NCBI RefSeq assembly: GCF_019024325.1
Contig: NZ_JAFNJS010000001.1
Span: 496,001 to 560,000, forward strand
From: Falsiroseomonas tokyonensis
GTDB lineage: Bacteria; Pseudomonadota; Alphaproteobacteria; Acetobacterales; Acetobacteraceae
DNA length: 64,000 nt
Direction: 5' to 3'
The position numbers were made by a program, and so were the translations under genes. The notes beneath the pieces were generated by a model, which was given only the letters and a program-made list of their open reading frames with translations, ran no database searches and had not been told where the DNA came from. Below are positions 43,745-56,600 of the stretch, piece by piece; positions within the stretch are counted from its first letter, which is position 1, and the number at the start of each line of letters is the position of its first letter.

Positions 43745-44044
43745 TCAATCATCATCGTCGTCATCGTCATCATCGTCGTCGTCATCATCGTCATCGAGCA
43801 GGGAGGCGAGCGTCGCCTTCTCCCGCACCAGGACGACGACGACGGAGGCATCGGCCTTGATGACGCCGTCCTCGCGCAGCGCCTCGACCGAATTGTCCAC
43901 CTTGCGCATCAGCGGCCCGGCGCCGCGGCGCAGGCGGCGGATGCGCTTGCGGCTCTGCCGGCCGAGATCGACGATGTAGAATTCGTCGCTGTCTTCCGGC
44001 GCCGGCGGCGGTGGCGCCTTCCGGCTGGTGGTTGCCTCGCTCAT
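43745..44044 (-). CDS. small protein with 16-aspartate C-terminal tail (DUF6200-like)
   Basis: 99 aa. The core, FYIVDLGRQSRKRIRRLRRGAGPLMRKVDNSVEALREDG followed by VVVVLVREK, is basic then acidic and resembles the family I remember as DUF6200, small proteins found near polyketide genes (family name from memory, moderate certainty). The end is LASLL followed by exactly sixteen Asp before the stop, coded by mixed GAT and GAC. Charge is therefore split: a strongly basic middle and a strongly acidic tail. Function unknown; a scaffold or carrier-protein mimic is only a guess. ATG at 44044, 31 bases from the PfaD-type gene. Confidence 0.8.
   Translation of the reverse strand: MSEATTSRKAPPPPAPEDSDEFYIVDLGRQSRKRIRRLRRGAGPLMRKVDNSVEALREDGVIKADASVVVVLVREKATLASLLDDDDDDDDDDDDDDDD
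43748..43795. repeat. 48-base GAY codon repeat encoding poly-Asp
   Basis: Sixteen consecutive Asp codons on the minus strand, ten GAT and six or so GAC in irregular order. The mixed codon use argues against a simple recent slippage product and for selection on the acidic tail. Confidence 0.85.
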
Positions 44045-44101
44045 TGCGAACCCTTCTCTCCCTTGCCGGGCCGGTCGCCCGAAGGACACCAACGGACCGG
44101 A

Positions 44102-44518
44102 TCAGTCGCTGTCGCGCACCGCGCGGAAGACATTGCGCGGCAGGTCCTTGAGCCAGCCGTCGCGCTTGCGGCGGTTGGAACGCTCATGCCGCGCGAGATA
44201 GATCTGCGCCACGCCGAGCTGCCGGCGGACCAGCTTTCGCATCCCGCGCTCCAGCGGCTTCAGCATCTTCGCCTGCTTGCGCCGCCGCGGCCCGGAATCG
44301 TCCAGTTCCCCGGACCGCACCACGCCGCTATGCGGGCGCACCACATGGATGCGCACGCCGTCATCGAGGATGTCGTCCACCACATCCTCCGCCCTATTCC
44401 TGCCAGCCGAGCGGAACAGGACGCGCTCCTGCCCCCGCCCATGCCGCCCGATCTTGACCACCGAGACCTTTCGCACGCCGTGCAATGTGGCGCGCTTCCT
44501 GAAAACGATGCTGGGCAC
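44102..44518 (-). CDS. small basic protein of unknown function, polyketide locus
   Basis: 138 aa starting with GTG at 44518 (GGAGAGAG eight bases upstream); the longer frame to 44818 would run through the synthase start and was rejected. No known enzyme motif. An N-terminal strand-rich part (ATLHGVRKVSVVKIGRHGRGQERVLFR) leads to an acidic turn (EDVVDDILDDG), then a long Arg/Lys-rich helical part (RRRKQAKMLKPLERGMRKLVRRQ) and HERSNRRKRDGWLKDLPRNVFRA. It may belong to a DUF family that travels with the neighbouring poly-Asp protein (recalled as DUF6312, uncertain). Opposite charges of the two suggest they could bind each other. Confidence 0.7.
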   Translation of the reverse strand: MPSIVFRKRATLHGVRKVSVVKIGRHGRGQERVLFRSAGRNRAEDVVDDILDDGVRIHVVRPHSGVVRSGELDDSGPRRRKQAKMLKPLERGMRKLVRRQLGVAQIYLARHERSNRRKRDGWLKDLPRNVFRAVRDSD

Positions 44519-44645
44519 GGGCGCTCTCTCCGACGCTTCGCTTCGGTTGAACACTATTGCGGAAAGGGTGCGTTGGGAAGCATCATCTGGGACCCTTCGC
44601 CCCATGCTTGTGCGCCGGGCTGCGATGCAACGATTGGGTGAAGGC
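44519..44645. promoter_or_regulatory. divergent control region of the polyketide locus
   Basis: 127 bases between the synthase and the leftward arm, so one site can control both sides. A TTGAAC (44547-44552) is a possible -35 for the synthase but no good -10 follows. In-frame ATGs at 44604 and 44625 precede the chosen start at 44646. No clear operator palindrome was found. Confidence 0.3.
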
Positions 44646-47600
44646 ATGACGGCACCACCCTCCCCAGGCGACCGCCCCTCCCCCTCGCTGAAATCCATCA
44701 TCTTCCGCATGGTGGCCGAGGGCGAGGTGGGGGCCGTGGAGGCCGAGCGCCTGCTGCGCCGGCTGCCCGAACCCGCCGCCAAGCCGCCGCGCGACGATGC
44801 CATCGCCGTGATCGGCATGGCCGGCCGCTTCGCCGGCTGCGCCGATCTCGATGCCTATTGGACGCTGCTCGCCAGCGGCGGCGATGCGCTGAGCGATGCG
44901 CCCGCCAGCCGATGGGGCGCGCCGGCGCCCGGGCTGCGCGGCGGCTTCCTGCCAGATGCCGAGGATTTCGACCCTGGCTTCTTCCGCATCGCCCCGGCGG
45001 AGGCCGCGCTGATCGACCCGCAGCAGCGGCTGTTCCTGGAACAGGCCTGGCTGGCGCTGGAGGATGCGGGCCATGCCGGCGCCGCCATCGCCGGCACGCG
45101 CTGCGGGGTCTTCGCCGGCGCCGGTTCGGGCGACTACGCGCATCGCTTCGCCGGCACGCCGGCGGCGGAGGATCCGCTGGGGCTGCTGGGCAATGTCGCC
45201 TCCATCCTCGCGGCGCGCATCGCCTACCACCTGAACCTGAAGGGCCCCGCCATCGCGGTGGATACCGCCTGCTCCTCCTCGCTGGCCGCCATCCACCTAG
45301 CCTGCGAGAGCCTGCGCGCCGGCGGCTGCGACCTGGCGCTGGCCGGCGGCGCGGCGGTGATCTCCACCCCCGCCTTCGTCACCGCCATGGCGCGCGGCGG
45401 CGCCATCTCGCCGACCGGGGCCTGCCACGCCTTCGATGCCGCGGCGGATGGATTCGTGCCGGGCGAGGGTGCGGGGGTGGTGGTGCTGAAGCGGCTGGCG
45501 GAGGCGCTGGCCGATGGCGATGTCATCCATGGCGTGATCCGCGCCAGCGGGCTGAACCAGGATGGCCGCACCAACGGCATCACCGCGCCCAGCGCCAGCG
45601 CCCAGGCAGCGCTGGAGGAGGCGGTCTGGCGCCAGGCCGGGCTTTTGCCTGCTGAGCTCGACTATGTCGAGGCGCATGGCACCGGCACCCCGCTCGGCGA
45701 TCCGATCGAGCTGGAGGGGCTTTGCACCGCGCTGCGGGCGCTGGGCGGCACCAAGCCGGGAAGCATCGCCCTCGGCTCCGCCAAGGCGGCGATCGGCCAT
45801 GCGCTGACCGCGGCGGGGGTGGCCGGGCTGCTGAAGCTGCTGCTGATGCTGCGGCACGGCACGATCCCGCCGCAGCCGCATTTTGCCCATCCGAACCCCC
45901 GGCTGGAGCTGGACAGCACGCCCTTCTTCGTGCCGCGTGCGGCAAGGCCCTGGCCGCGGGGCGCCCGGCCGCGCCGCGCCGCGCTCTCCGCCTTCGGCTT
46001 CAGCGGCACCAATGCGCATCTGCTGCTGGAAGACCCCCCCGCCCCCGTCGCGCGCGCGGCGGAGGTGGCGAAGCCGCGCCTCTTCCTGCTCTCCGCTCGC
46101 AGCGAGGCGGTGCTGCGTCGCCAGGCGGCGCTGCTCGCCGAGGCGCCCGACTGCGAGGCGCGCGACCTGGCCTTCACCCTGGCCGAGGGCCGCGCCGTGC
46201 TGCCGCTGCGGCTGGCCACCATCGCACCGGACCTCGCCACGCTGCGCGCGCGCCTCGCCGCCTTTTCCCGGGATGGCGCGGCGGAGGGGGTGGCGACGGC
46301 GAGTGGGGCGGAGGCGCCGGGCCTGCTGCCGCTGCCGGCCCATGCGGCGCTGGCGGATGGGGCGGCGCGCTTCCTGCAGGGCGGCGCCGTGCCGGGGCGG
46401 GCGGCGGCCGGCGACGCCGCCGCGCGGCGCATCAGCCTGCCCAGCGCGCCTTTCGCCCGTGCGCGCCACTTCCTGCCTCCGACCGGGGCGCCGGAGCAGG
46501 ATCTGGCCGCGCAGGGCGCCGATTTCGCCCGCGTGGAAGCCTGGGGCCGGCAGGCGCTGGCGGCCGCCTATGCCGAGCTCGGCCTGTTCCGCGGCCGCGC
46601 GGCGCATACGCCCGCAGGGCTGGCCCGCAGCCTTGGCATCCAGCCGGCGCGGCTGGGCCTGCACCAGGCGCTGCTGGCCATGCTGGAACGCGCCGGCGCC
46701 GTGGCCTGGCGCGACGGGCTGCTGCGGCCCGCGCCCGGCTTCGTGCCGGCCAGCGCCGCTACGCTGACCGCCGCGCGGGAGTCGCTGGTGGCGGAAGCGC
46801 CCGCCATGGCGCCCTTCCTCGCGCTGCTCGCACGCTGCACCCAGAACCTGCCGGCGCTGCTGCAGGGCCGCATCACCGCGCCCGAGATCCTGTTCCCAAA
46901 CGGCGACATGACGCTGGTGGAGGGCGTCTATCGCGGCAACCGGCTGGCGGACCAGTTCAATGCGACGCTGGCCGAGACGGTGGTTTCACTGGCCAAGCGG
47001 CATGCGGCGCCGCGCATCCTGGAAGTCGGCGCCGGCGTCGGCGGCGCAACAGAAGGGATTCTGGCCGCGCTCGGCGCCGCCGGGCTGGGCGCGGCGCGGT
47101 ACCTTTACACCGATGTATCCCAAAGCTTCCTGCAGGCCGGCCGCGCGCGCTTCGCGGATCGGCATGCGGGCTTCGAGACGGCGCAATTCGACCTGGAACG
47201 CGACCCGGAGGCTCAGGGCCTGCCTGCCGGCGGCTTCGACATCGTCATCGCCGCCAATGTCGTGCATGCCATGCGCGGCATCGGCCCGGCCCTGGCGCGG
47301 CTGCACCGCCTGGTGGCGCCGGATGGCGGCGCGCTGGTGCTGAACGAGGTCACCGCGCTGCAGGATTTCGCCACGCTGACCTTCGGCCTGACCGATGGCT
47401 GGTGGGCGGCGGAGCCCGGCGAGGCGCGCATACCGGGCTCTCCACTACTCGACGTGGCCGGCTGGCGCACCGCCTTTGCGGCCGCCGGCTTTGCCCGCAG
47501 CAGCGCGCAGGGACTGCCCGGCCAGACGGAGGAGGCGGGCTTCGGTCAGGCGATCCTCGTGGCGCAACGCGACGAACCCGCGGTGGCGCCGGTCGCCGCA

Positions 47601-50600
47601 CCGGTCGCCAAGCCGGTCGTCGCGACGCCGGCCATGCCGGCGCAGGGGCTGCTCGGCGCCGTGCTGGCGGTTGTCGCGGCGGCGCTGGAACTGCCCGCGA
47701 CGCAATTCGAACGGCGCGACCGCTTCGTTGATCTCGGCGTCGATTCACTGATGGGGCTGAAGGTGGTGGCGCGGTTGAATGCGCGCTTCGGCCTGGACCT
47801 GCGCCCCACCGTGCTGTTTGACCATCCGACGCCGGAGGCGCTGGCACGGCATCTCGGCACGCTCGGCCTCGCCGCCGAGTCCACCGCGCAGCCAGTGCCC
47901 GCAGCAGCGCGCGAAGCCACTGACAACCGCATCGCCGTCATCGGCCTCTCCGGCCGCTTTGGCGACAGCGCCAGCCTGGCCGAGTTCCACGCCATGCTGG
48001 CCGAGGGCCGCGCCGGAATCACGGAGGCGCCGGCGCAGCGCTGGACCACCAAGGACCTGCCCGCCGCCGCACAGGATGCCGCCCCCTATTTGCGCTGGGG
48101 CGGTTTCCTGCGCGATGCCGATCGCTTCGATCCGCTGTTCTTCCGCATCTCCGGCAAGGAGGCCGAGCTCACCGATCCGCAGCACCGCATCTTCCTCACC
48201 GAGGCCTGGCGCGCGCTGGAGGATGCCGGCTATGGCGAGGCCGCGCTGGACGGCACGCGCTGCGGCGTCTTCGTCGGCGCGCATGGCGGCGACTACACGC
48301 ATCGCATGGCGCAGCTCGACATCGTGCCCGAGGCCTTCGCCTTCATGGGCAATGCCGCGAGCATTCTGGCCGCGCGCATCGCCTATGTGCTGAACCTGAA
48401 GGGGCCCTGCCTGGCGGTGGATACCGCCTGCTCCTCCTCCCTCGTCGCGCTACACCTCGCCTGCCGCAGCCTGGTGGCGGGCGAATGCGAGATGGCGCTG
48501 GCTGGCGGCGCCTTCATCACCACGACCATGGGCTTCAACGTGGCGGCGGCGAAGGCGGGTATGCTTTCGCCCAATGGCCGCTGCCACACCTTCGACGCCG
48601 CAGCCGATGGCTTCGTGCCGGGCGAGGGCGCGGGGGTGGTGGTGCTGAAGCGCCTGGCCGATGCGCTGCGCGACGGCGATCACATCGAGGCGGTGATCCT
48701 CGGCAGCGCGGTGAACCAGGATGGCCGCACCAACGGCATCACCGCGCCCAGCCCCGAATCCCAATCCGCCTGCATCGCGGAGGCGCAGAACGCGGCCGGC
48801 ATCACGCCCGATGCGGTGACGCTGATCGAGGCGCATGGCACCGGCACGCCGCTCGGCGACCCGATCGAGGTGGAGGGGCTGACCCGCGCCTTCCACCGCG
48901 GCGCCTGCCCGCCCGGCTCCGTCGTGCTGGGCTCGGTGAAGACCAATATCGGCCATGCCGCGCATGCCGCCGGCATCGCGGGCTTCCTGAAGCTCGTGCT
49001 GCAGCTGCGCGACCGGCGGATTTTTGCGTCACTGAATTTCCGTTCGGAAAATCCGCATCTGCGGCTGGCGGAGACGCCCTTCGCGGTGGCGACGGAGGCA
49101 CGGGACTGGACAGTGCCGGGCGGCGGCGCGCGCATCGGCGGCGTGTCCTCCTTCGGCTTCTCGGGAACGAATGCGCATGTCGTGGTGGCGGAAGCGCCGC
49201 CCCGCGCGCCCGCGCCCACCGCGGCGCCGCCCTTCCTGCTGCTGCTCTCGGCCAAGGATACGCCGGCGCTGCAACGCAGGGCGGCGCAGCTGGCCGAATG
49301 GCTGGAAGCGCATCCCGCCGCCGATCTCAGCGATGTCGCCTTCACCCTGGCGATGGGCCGCAGCCATTTCGGGCAGCGCCTGGCCGTGATCGGCGCGGAT
49401 CGCGCAGCGCTGGTCGCGGGGCTGCGCGGTGCGCCCAGCAGCGGCAGCGCAAATTTGCAGGCACGAGCGGCGCGCTACCTGGCGGGCGAGGAGCCGGACA
49501 AGGCGGAATGGCAGGGCCGGCGTATCTCGCTGCCCAGCTACCCCTTCGCCGAGCAGAGCTACTGGATCGGCGCACCGCCGCCCGCCGTGACGCTCTTTCC
49601 GCCGGTGTGGGAAGACGCGCCCCCCACCGGCCAGGCGGCGCCCGGCCTGGCCTGGCTGATCGGCGCTGCGGCAGGCCTGGCGCCAGCGCTGCGCGCCGCC
49701 GGCTGGCGCGTGGTGGAAGTGCCCCCCGAGGCGGATTTCGCCGCGCTTCTTGCCTCCGGCCGGCCGCAGGCCTGCGTGCTGATGCCGCCCGTCTCGCCAG
49801 GCGCGGAGGCTGCGCTGCGGCCGCTGGTCGCGCTGCTGCAGGCCGTGGCCCATGTCGCGCCACGCGTGCTGCGGCTGCATCACGGCACGGCGGAGGCGCT
49901 GGCCGCGCAACCGCTCGGCGCCTCGCTCGCCTTTACCGGCACGCCGGTGGAGCTGCGGCTGGTGCAGGTGCCGCCCGGCGCGATTCCCGCACCGCTTGTG
50001 CTGGCGGAACTCGCCATGCCGGGCCAGGCGCCCGTCGCCTGGAGCGGGGAGAGCCGGCGCCGCGAACGCCACCTGCAGGCCCTGCCGGCAGCAGCGGATG
50101 CGGCACCGTTGCGCCGTGGCGGCACCTTCGTCATCAGCGGCGGCGGTGGCGTGCTGGCCGGCATCTTCGCGTTGGAGATTGCCCGCCGCACCGGCGGCCG
50201 CATCGCGCTGCTCGGCCGCAGCGATGGCACGGCGATGCAGGACCGCCTCCTGGCGCTGCGCACCGCCGGCGCGGCGGAGGCCGGCTGGTGGCAGGTGGAT
50301 GTCACGGATGCGGCTGCGGTGGCCGTGACCTTGCGGGAGGTGCGCGCAAGCTTCGGGCCGATCCATGGCGTGCTGCACGCGGCGGGCGTGCCGGGCGGGG
50401 CCGTGCTGGCGGAGAAGGACTGGCCCGAGATCGCCCGCGTGCTCGCGCCGAAGATTCAGGGCGCGCGCGCACTGGATGCAGCGACCGCGCAGGACCCGCT
50501 GGATGTCTTCGCCGCCTTCGGCTCGCTGGCCGCGGAGCTCGGCGATTTCGGCCAGGGCGACTACGCCATGGCCAATGCCTTCCTCGCCGCCTTCGCCGAG

Positions 50601-53600
50601 GAACGCGCCGCCGCCGGCCGCCCGGGCCGCAGCGTCACGCTCGGCTGGCCGCTGTGGCGGGAGGGACGGCGCGTACTCTCGACAGAGGGCGAGGCGGTGT
50701 TCCTCAAGACCGCCGGCCTACCGCCGCTGGAGACCGAGGCCGGCCTCGCCGCCTTCCACGCCGCGCTGGCCCATGGCAGCGGTGCCTACGCCGTGATGCC
50801 CGGCGATGCCGCCGCCGCCGCGCGCTTCTTCGCGCCCCCGCCACCAAGCAGGACGGAGCCCGCCGCCATGCCCGCCATCGCCGAGCCGGCCCCGGCCGAC
50901 CTGGCCGAGGCGGAGCGCCGCCTCACCACGCAGATCGCGAAGCTGCTGCACATCGACACGGCGCGCATCGGCCGCGACATCGGTTTTGCGGAGTTCGGCT
51001 TCGACTCCATCGCCCTGAAGGAATTTGCGGCGGTTCTCAGCGACAGTTGGGGTGTCGCGGTCACGCCGGCCGTCTTCTTCGCGCATGGCACCGTCGCGGC
51101 CCTGGCGCGGCATCTGGTGGAGACGCATGGCGCCACGGCGCCCGTCGCCAAGCCCATCGTCGTGGAGGCGAGGCCCGCCCCGCCCGTCGTCGCGCAGCCT
51201 GCGGCGCAGGAACCCATCGCGATCATCGGCCTCTCCGGCCGCTTCCCCGGTGCGCCGGATCTCGACGCCTTCTGGCGCCGCCTGGAAGCGGCCGAGGATA
51301 TGACCGGCCCGCTGCCGGCGGAGCGCCTCGCCTGGCAGCCACACGTCACGCCCGACGCCACGCTCGCGCTCCGCGGCGGCTTCCTCGAAAATGTCGAGGA
51401 TTTCGACCCGGGTTTCTTCCGCCTGTCGCTGCGCGAGGCCGTGCACATGGACCCGCAGCATCGCCTGGCGCTGGAGGCCGCCTGGCTTTGCGTCGAGGAT
51501 GCGGGTCTGCGCATGTCGGACCTTGCGGGTCGCGACATCGGCGTCTTCTTCGGCGCGCAGGTGAACGACTACGCGGCCCTGCTGCCGGCGGCGCGGGAGG
51601 AGGCGCGCGCGCAGATCACGCTGGGCAATATCGCCGCCATGCTGCCCAACCGCATCTCCTTCCTGTTTGACCTGCGCGGGCCGAGCGAGGCGGTGGACAC
51701 CGCCTGCTCCTCCGCCCTCGTCGCGCTGCATCGCGCGGCGCGTGCGGTGGCGCATGGCGAATGCGAGATGGCGCTGGCCGGTGGCGTTTCGCTGATGCTG
51801 TCGGTCGAAAGCCTGGCCAGCACCCAGCGCCTCGGCATCCTGGCGCCGGATGGCATCTGCCGCGCCTTCGATGCGGAAGGCCGCGGCTATGTGAAGGGCG
51901 AGGGCGTCGGCTGCGTGCTGCTGAAACCGCTGTCCCGCGCCCTGGCGGATGGCGACCCGGTGCAGGCGGTGATCCTGGGCAGCGCGGAAGGCCATGGCGG
52001 CCGCGCGCAATCGCTGACCGCGCCGAATGCACTCGCGCAATCCGCGGTGATCCAGGCCGCGATCCGCCGCGCCGGCATCACCAGCGACAGCATCGGCTGG
52101 GTGGAGGCGCATGGCACGGGCACGGAGCTCGGCGATCCCGTGGAGGCACTCGCGCTGCGCCAGGCTTTTGCGGCGACTGCAGGCGATGTGGTGGCGGAAC
52201 CGCGCTGCCGGATCGGCGCGCTGAAGCCGAGCCTCGGCCATCTGGAGCCCGCCTCCGGCATTGCGGGGCTCATCAAGGTGGTGCTAGCGATGCGCCACCG
52301 CATCCAGCCGGCCACCCGCAACTTCGCCCGGCTGAACCCGCATGTGGACCTCGCAGGCTCACCGCTGGAGATGGATGGCCGCATGGCCGCCTGGGCGCCG
52401 CTGCGGGCGAAGGACGGCACGGCACTGCCGCGGCGCGCCGGCGTCAGCGCCTTCGGCTTCGGCGGCAGCAATGCGCATGTGGTGCTGCAGGAAGCGCCGC
52501 CCGTGCCGCCGGCGGCTTCGCCAACGAAGCCGCTGCTGCTGCTGGTCTCGGCGCGGGATACGGCGCGGCTGGCGGAGATGCTGACGGCTCTGGCGCAGTA
52601 CGCCCGCGCGCAGGGCGCGGCGCTGGATGCGCAGGCCATGGCGGATACGCTGATGCTGGGGCGGGAGCCGATGGCAGCGCGCGCCGCCGTGCTGCTGCGA
52701 CCCGGCGAGGATGCGGCCGCGCGGCTGGACGCAGCCCGCGCGGCGCTTTTGGATGCGGCGGCCACCCGCGATGCCATCTGGCTCGGCACGGCGCCGGAGG
52801 CCACGGCCCCCACGCCGCAGGCCGAGGCGGCGATGCAGTCCGAGATGTGGGCGGCGGGCCAGCTCGCGCCGCTCGCCGCGCTCTGGGTCCAGGGCACCGC
52901 GCTGGACTTTGGCGCGCTGCTGGGCCCCGGCCGGCGGCGCGTGCCGCTGCCCGGCACGCGCTTCGCGCGCCAGCGCTGCTGGTTCGACCATCCTGCTGCC
53001 GCCGCCCCGATCGCAGCGGTAGCGGCGCCGCCGGTTGCCGCAGCACCTGTGACCGAGGCTCTGCCCGCCCTGGCGGATACGCCCGACCTGCGGCAGGCGC
53101 TACGGAAAATGGTGGCGCGGGCGCTGTACCTGGAGCCGGAGGCGATCGGCACCTCCACTGGCTTCGGTGACCTCGGCGTGGACAGCATTCTGGCCGTGGA
53201 GCTGACGCGGGAAGTGAACGCCACCTTCGGCACCTCGCTGCAGGCGGCGCGGCTCTATGACTACGCCACCATCGATGCGCTGGCGGACCACCTGGCCGGC
53301 AGCGCGCCCGCCGCGCCGGCTGCGGCCGACGATACGGCGGAGGAACTGCGCCGCCTGCTCGCTGCCGCGCTGTTCCTGGAGCCGGCCGATCTCGACCCGC
53401 AGGCCAGCTTCGGCGATCTCGGCCTGGACAGCATTCTGGCGGTGGAATTCACCCGCGTGGTCAATGACCGCTTCGGCCTCTCGCTCAGCGCTGCGCGGCT
53501 TTACGACCACGCAAATCTCGCTGCGCTCGCGGCGCATCTGCGCGGGCTGCGCGCCGGCGCCTCACCGGCCGCACCGCTGACCGGCCGCGCGGCGGAGGTG

Positions 53601-56600
53601 CTGGATTTCCTGCGCGCGCGGCTGCCGGATGGCGCGGCCTGCACCGCCGCCACGCCGCTGGCCGAGATCGCGCTGGAGCCGGAAGCGGCGATGGCCCTTT
53701 TGGAGGCGCTGAACCAGCGTTTCGGCTGCGCCCTGGCGGCGGAGGAGGTGGGCCGCTGCGCCGATCTCGGTGCGCTCGCGCGGCTGGTGGCCAGCCGCAC
53801 GCCGCCCGACCCGCCGCCCCCTTCCCGCGCGGAACCGCCCGCGCCGGAACCTGGCGCCGCCGCGCCGCCGCCGCGGCCCGAGGACCAGCAGCGCGTCGCC
53901 ATCATCGGCTTCGCCTGCCGCCTGCCCGGCGCGCCGGATGCTGAGGCCTTCTGGTCCCTTCTGGCGGAAGGGCGCGACGCCGTGACCGCCATGCCGGAGG
54001 AGCCGTGGCGGGAGGCGATCTATCGCCGCATCCTGGCCGCCGCGCAGCGCCCGGAGACCACGCCCTGGGCCGGCACGATCACGGAGGTGGATCGCTTCGA
54101 CGCGCCCTTCTTCGGCCTGTCGCCGCAGGAAGCCGCGCTGATGGATCCGCAGCAGCGGCTGTTCCTCGAATCCGCCTGGCATGCGCTGGAGGATGCGGGG
54201 CAGACGCCGGAGCGCCTTGCCGGCACCGCCTGCGGCATTTTTGTCGGTTGCGGCCAGGGCGACTACTCCCAGCTGCTGCCGCGCGATCCGGCGCAGATCT
54301 CAGGGCTGACGCTGCTCGGCAATGCGGCCTCCATCCTCGCCGCGCGGCTGGCCTATGTGCTGGATCTGCAGGGGCCGGCGCTGGCGGTGGATACGGCCTG
54401 CTCCTCCGCCCTCGTCGCCACGCATCTGGCCCGGCGCAGCATCCTGGACGGGGAATGCGAGATGGCACTGGCCGGCGGCGTTTCGCTGATGCTGACGCCG
54501 CAGATGCAGCTGATGACAGGCGCAGCCGGCATGCTCTCCGCCACCGGGCGCTGCCGGCCCTTCGACGCCACGGCCGATGGTTTCGTGCCCGGCGAGGGTG
54601 TGGGCGTGGTCGTGCTGAAGCGGCTGGACCTGGCGCGGCGGGATGGCGATGCGGTGCTCGCCATCATCGAGGGCTCCGGTACCAACCAGGATGGCCGCAC
54701 CGCGAGCCTGACGGCGCCGAGCGCCGCTTCCCAGGTGCGACTGCTGCGATCCGTGCATGCGCGCCACGGCATCGACACGGCGACGATCGGGCTGGTGGAG
54801 GCGCATGGCACCGGCACGCAGCTCGGCGACCCCATGGAGATGTCCGCGCTGGCCGAGGTTTTCGGGAGCACGGGGGACTGCGCGCTGGGTTCGGTGAAGG
54901 GCAATATCGGGCATACGCTGGCGGCCTCCGGCGTCGCGGGGCTGATCAAGCTGCTGCTCGCGCTGCGCCACCAGACCATTCCCGCCAGCCTGCATTGCAC
55001 CAGGCCGAATCCGCATTTCGCGCTCTCCGGCACGCCCTTCCGCATCGCCACGGAGACCCAGCCCTGGCCGGCGCCGCCGGATGGCGCGCCGCGCCGCGCC
55101 GCGATCAGCGCCTTCGGCTTCAGCGGCACCAATGCGCACCTCGTGCTGGCCGAGGATGCTTCTTCGGTGTCTAACGCCGCTGTGGCGCGGGAGCTCGAAG
55201 TGGTCGTGCTGTCGGCGCGCGACACCGCGGCGCTGGATCGTGCCGCGGCGGCGCTGGCCGACTGGCTGGCGCGCCATCCGGAGGCCGCGCTGGGCGACAT
55301 CGCATATACCCTCGCCCGCCGCCGCGCCGCCTTTGCCGAACGCCGGGCCTTCGTCGTCGCGAACCTCGCCGAGCTGCGCGCGGCGTTGGTAGGCAACCCA
55401 CCGCAGCGTGCGGCCGGCCCGCTGCACGCCCTCGCCGCGCGATGGCAGGCGGGCGAGGCGGTGGATTGGGCGCCGCTCATGCCGGCCGGTCGCGTGCCGC
55501 CCCTGCCCGGTTACCGCTTCGCCCGCACGCGGCATTGGGTGGAGCCGGTGGCCGTGCCCGCCGCCGATCCCGTGCCCCTGCGGCCGCGCGTTGCCGCCGA
55601 TCCGGGCGTGGAGAAACTCTGCGCGCTGGTTGCTGCGCAGCTGCGCGTGGAGGCGGTGGCGCCGGATGCGCCCTTCGGCACGCTCGGCCTCGATTCCGTC
55701 GCCGCCATCGCGCTGATGCAGACGGCGGAGCGGGACTTCGGCGTGCGCCTGCCGCCTATCGCGCTCTGGGATCATCCGACGCCGGCACGCCTCGCCGCCT
55801 TCATCGCGCGCCAGCCGCCGGCGCCGCGCGGCGGCTGGCGGATCGCCATGGCGGAGGGCGACAATCCACTGGTGCCGATCCGCGACGAAGGCGAGGGCCC
55901 CGCCTGGATCTTCGTGCATGGCGGCTCCGGCGACCTGCACTGGCTGCCGGAACTGGCGCACCACCTCGGCCCCGACCAGCGCGTGTTCGGGCTGGAGGCG
56001 CTCGGTCTCGATTGCCAGGCGGCGCCGCTGCCGACGGTGGAGGCGATGGCGGCGCATTACGTCGCTGCGCTGCGTCGCAGTGGCATCGCCGAACCTTTTC
56101 GGCTCGGCGGCTATTCCGGCGGGGGCGCCATCGCCTTCGAGATGGCGCGGCAGCTTCTTGCTGCAGGACAGGCCGTGGAAAAGCTGGTGCTGCTGGACGC
56201 GAATGCGCCCGGCAGTCCCGCTCTGCTGGACCTGCAATCCAGCTTCGGCCCTGGCTATATCCACCTTGTCGCCGGCAATTGGCTTGGCGCCCGCTGGGGC
56301 ATGCGTCAGCTTCTGGTGCTGGAGGACCTGGCGGGGCTCGACGGCCCCGCGGCGCTGGACCACGTGGTGGCGCATCTGCGGCAGCACGCCACGCCGCCGC
56401 TGCCGAAGGATGAGTTGCGCCGGCAGCTCGCGGCCATGGATCGCATCGGCTGGGCCATCGGCGATGCGCTCCGCGCCTATCGCCCGGCGCCGCTGACGCA
56501 GGAGCTCGAGGTGCTTTTGTTCGAATGCCGCGACGGCCTCGCCGCGCCGGGCAATCTGCTGGGCCTGCCGGATACGGCGGCAACGCGCGGCTACCGGGAG

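Noticed and set aside
43748-43795. Poly-Asp tract as an assembly or slippage artefact
   Set aside because: GAT and GAC codons are mixed irregularly, which is not the pattern of homopolymer or simple triplet expansion errors.
43703-44641. Plus-strand frame with a Val/Ile repeat resembling a membrane helix
   Set aside because: It is the reverse complement of the poly-Asp codons; the minus-strand genes explain the region better.
45273-54420. Repeated near-identical KS motifs as recombination repeats
   Set aside because: Similarity is confined to active-site motifs and is explained by the shared domain family; flanks differ.
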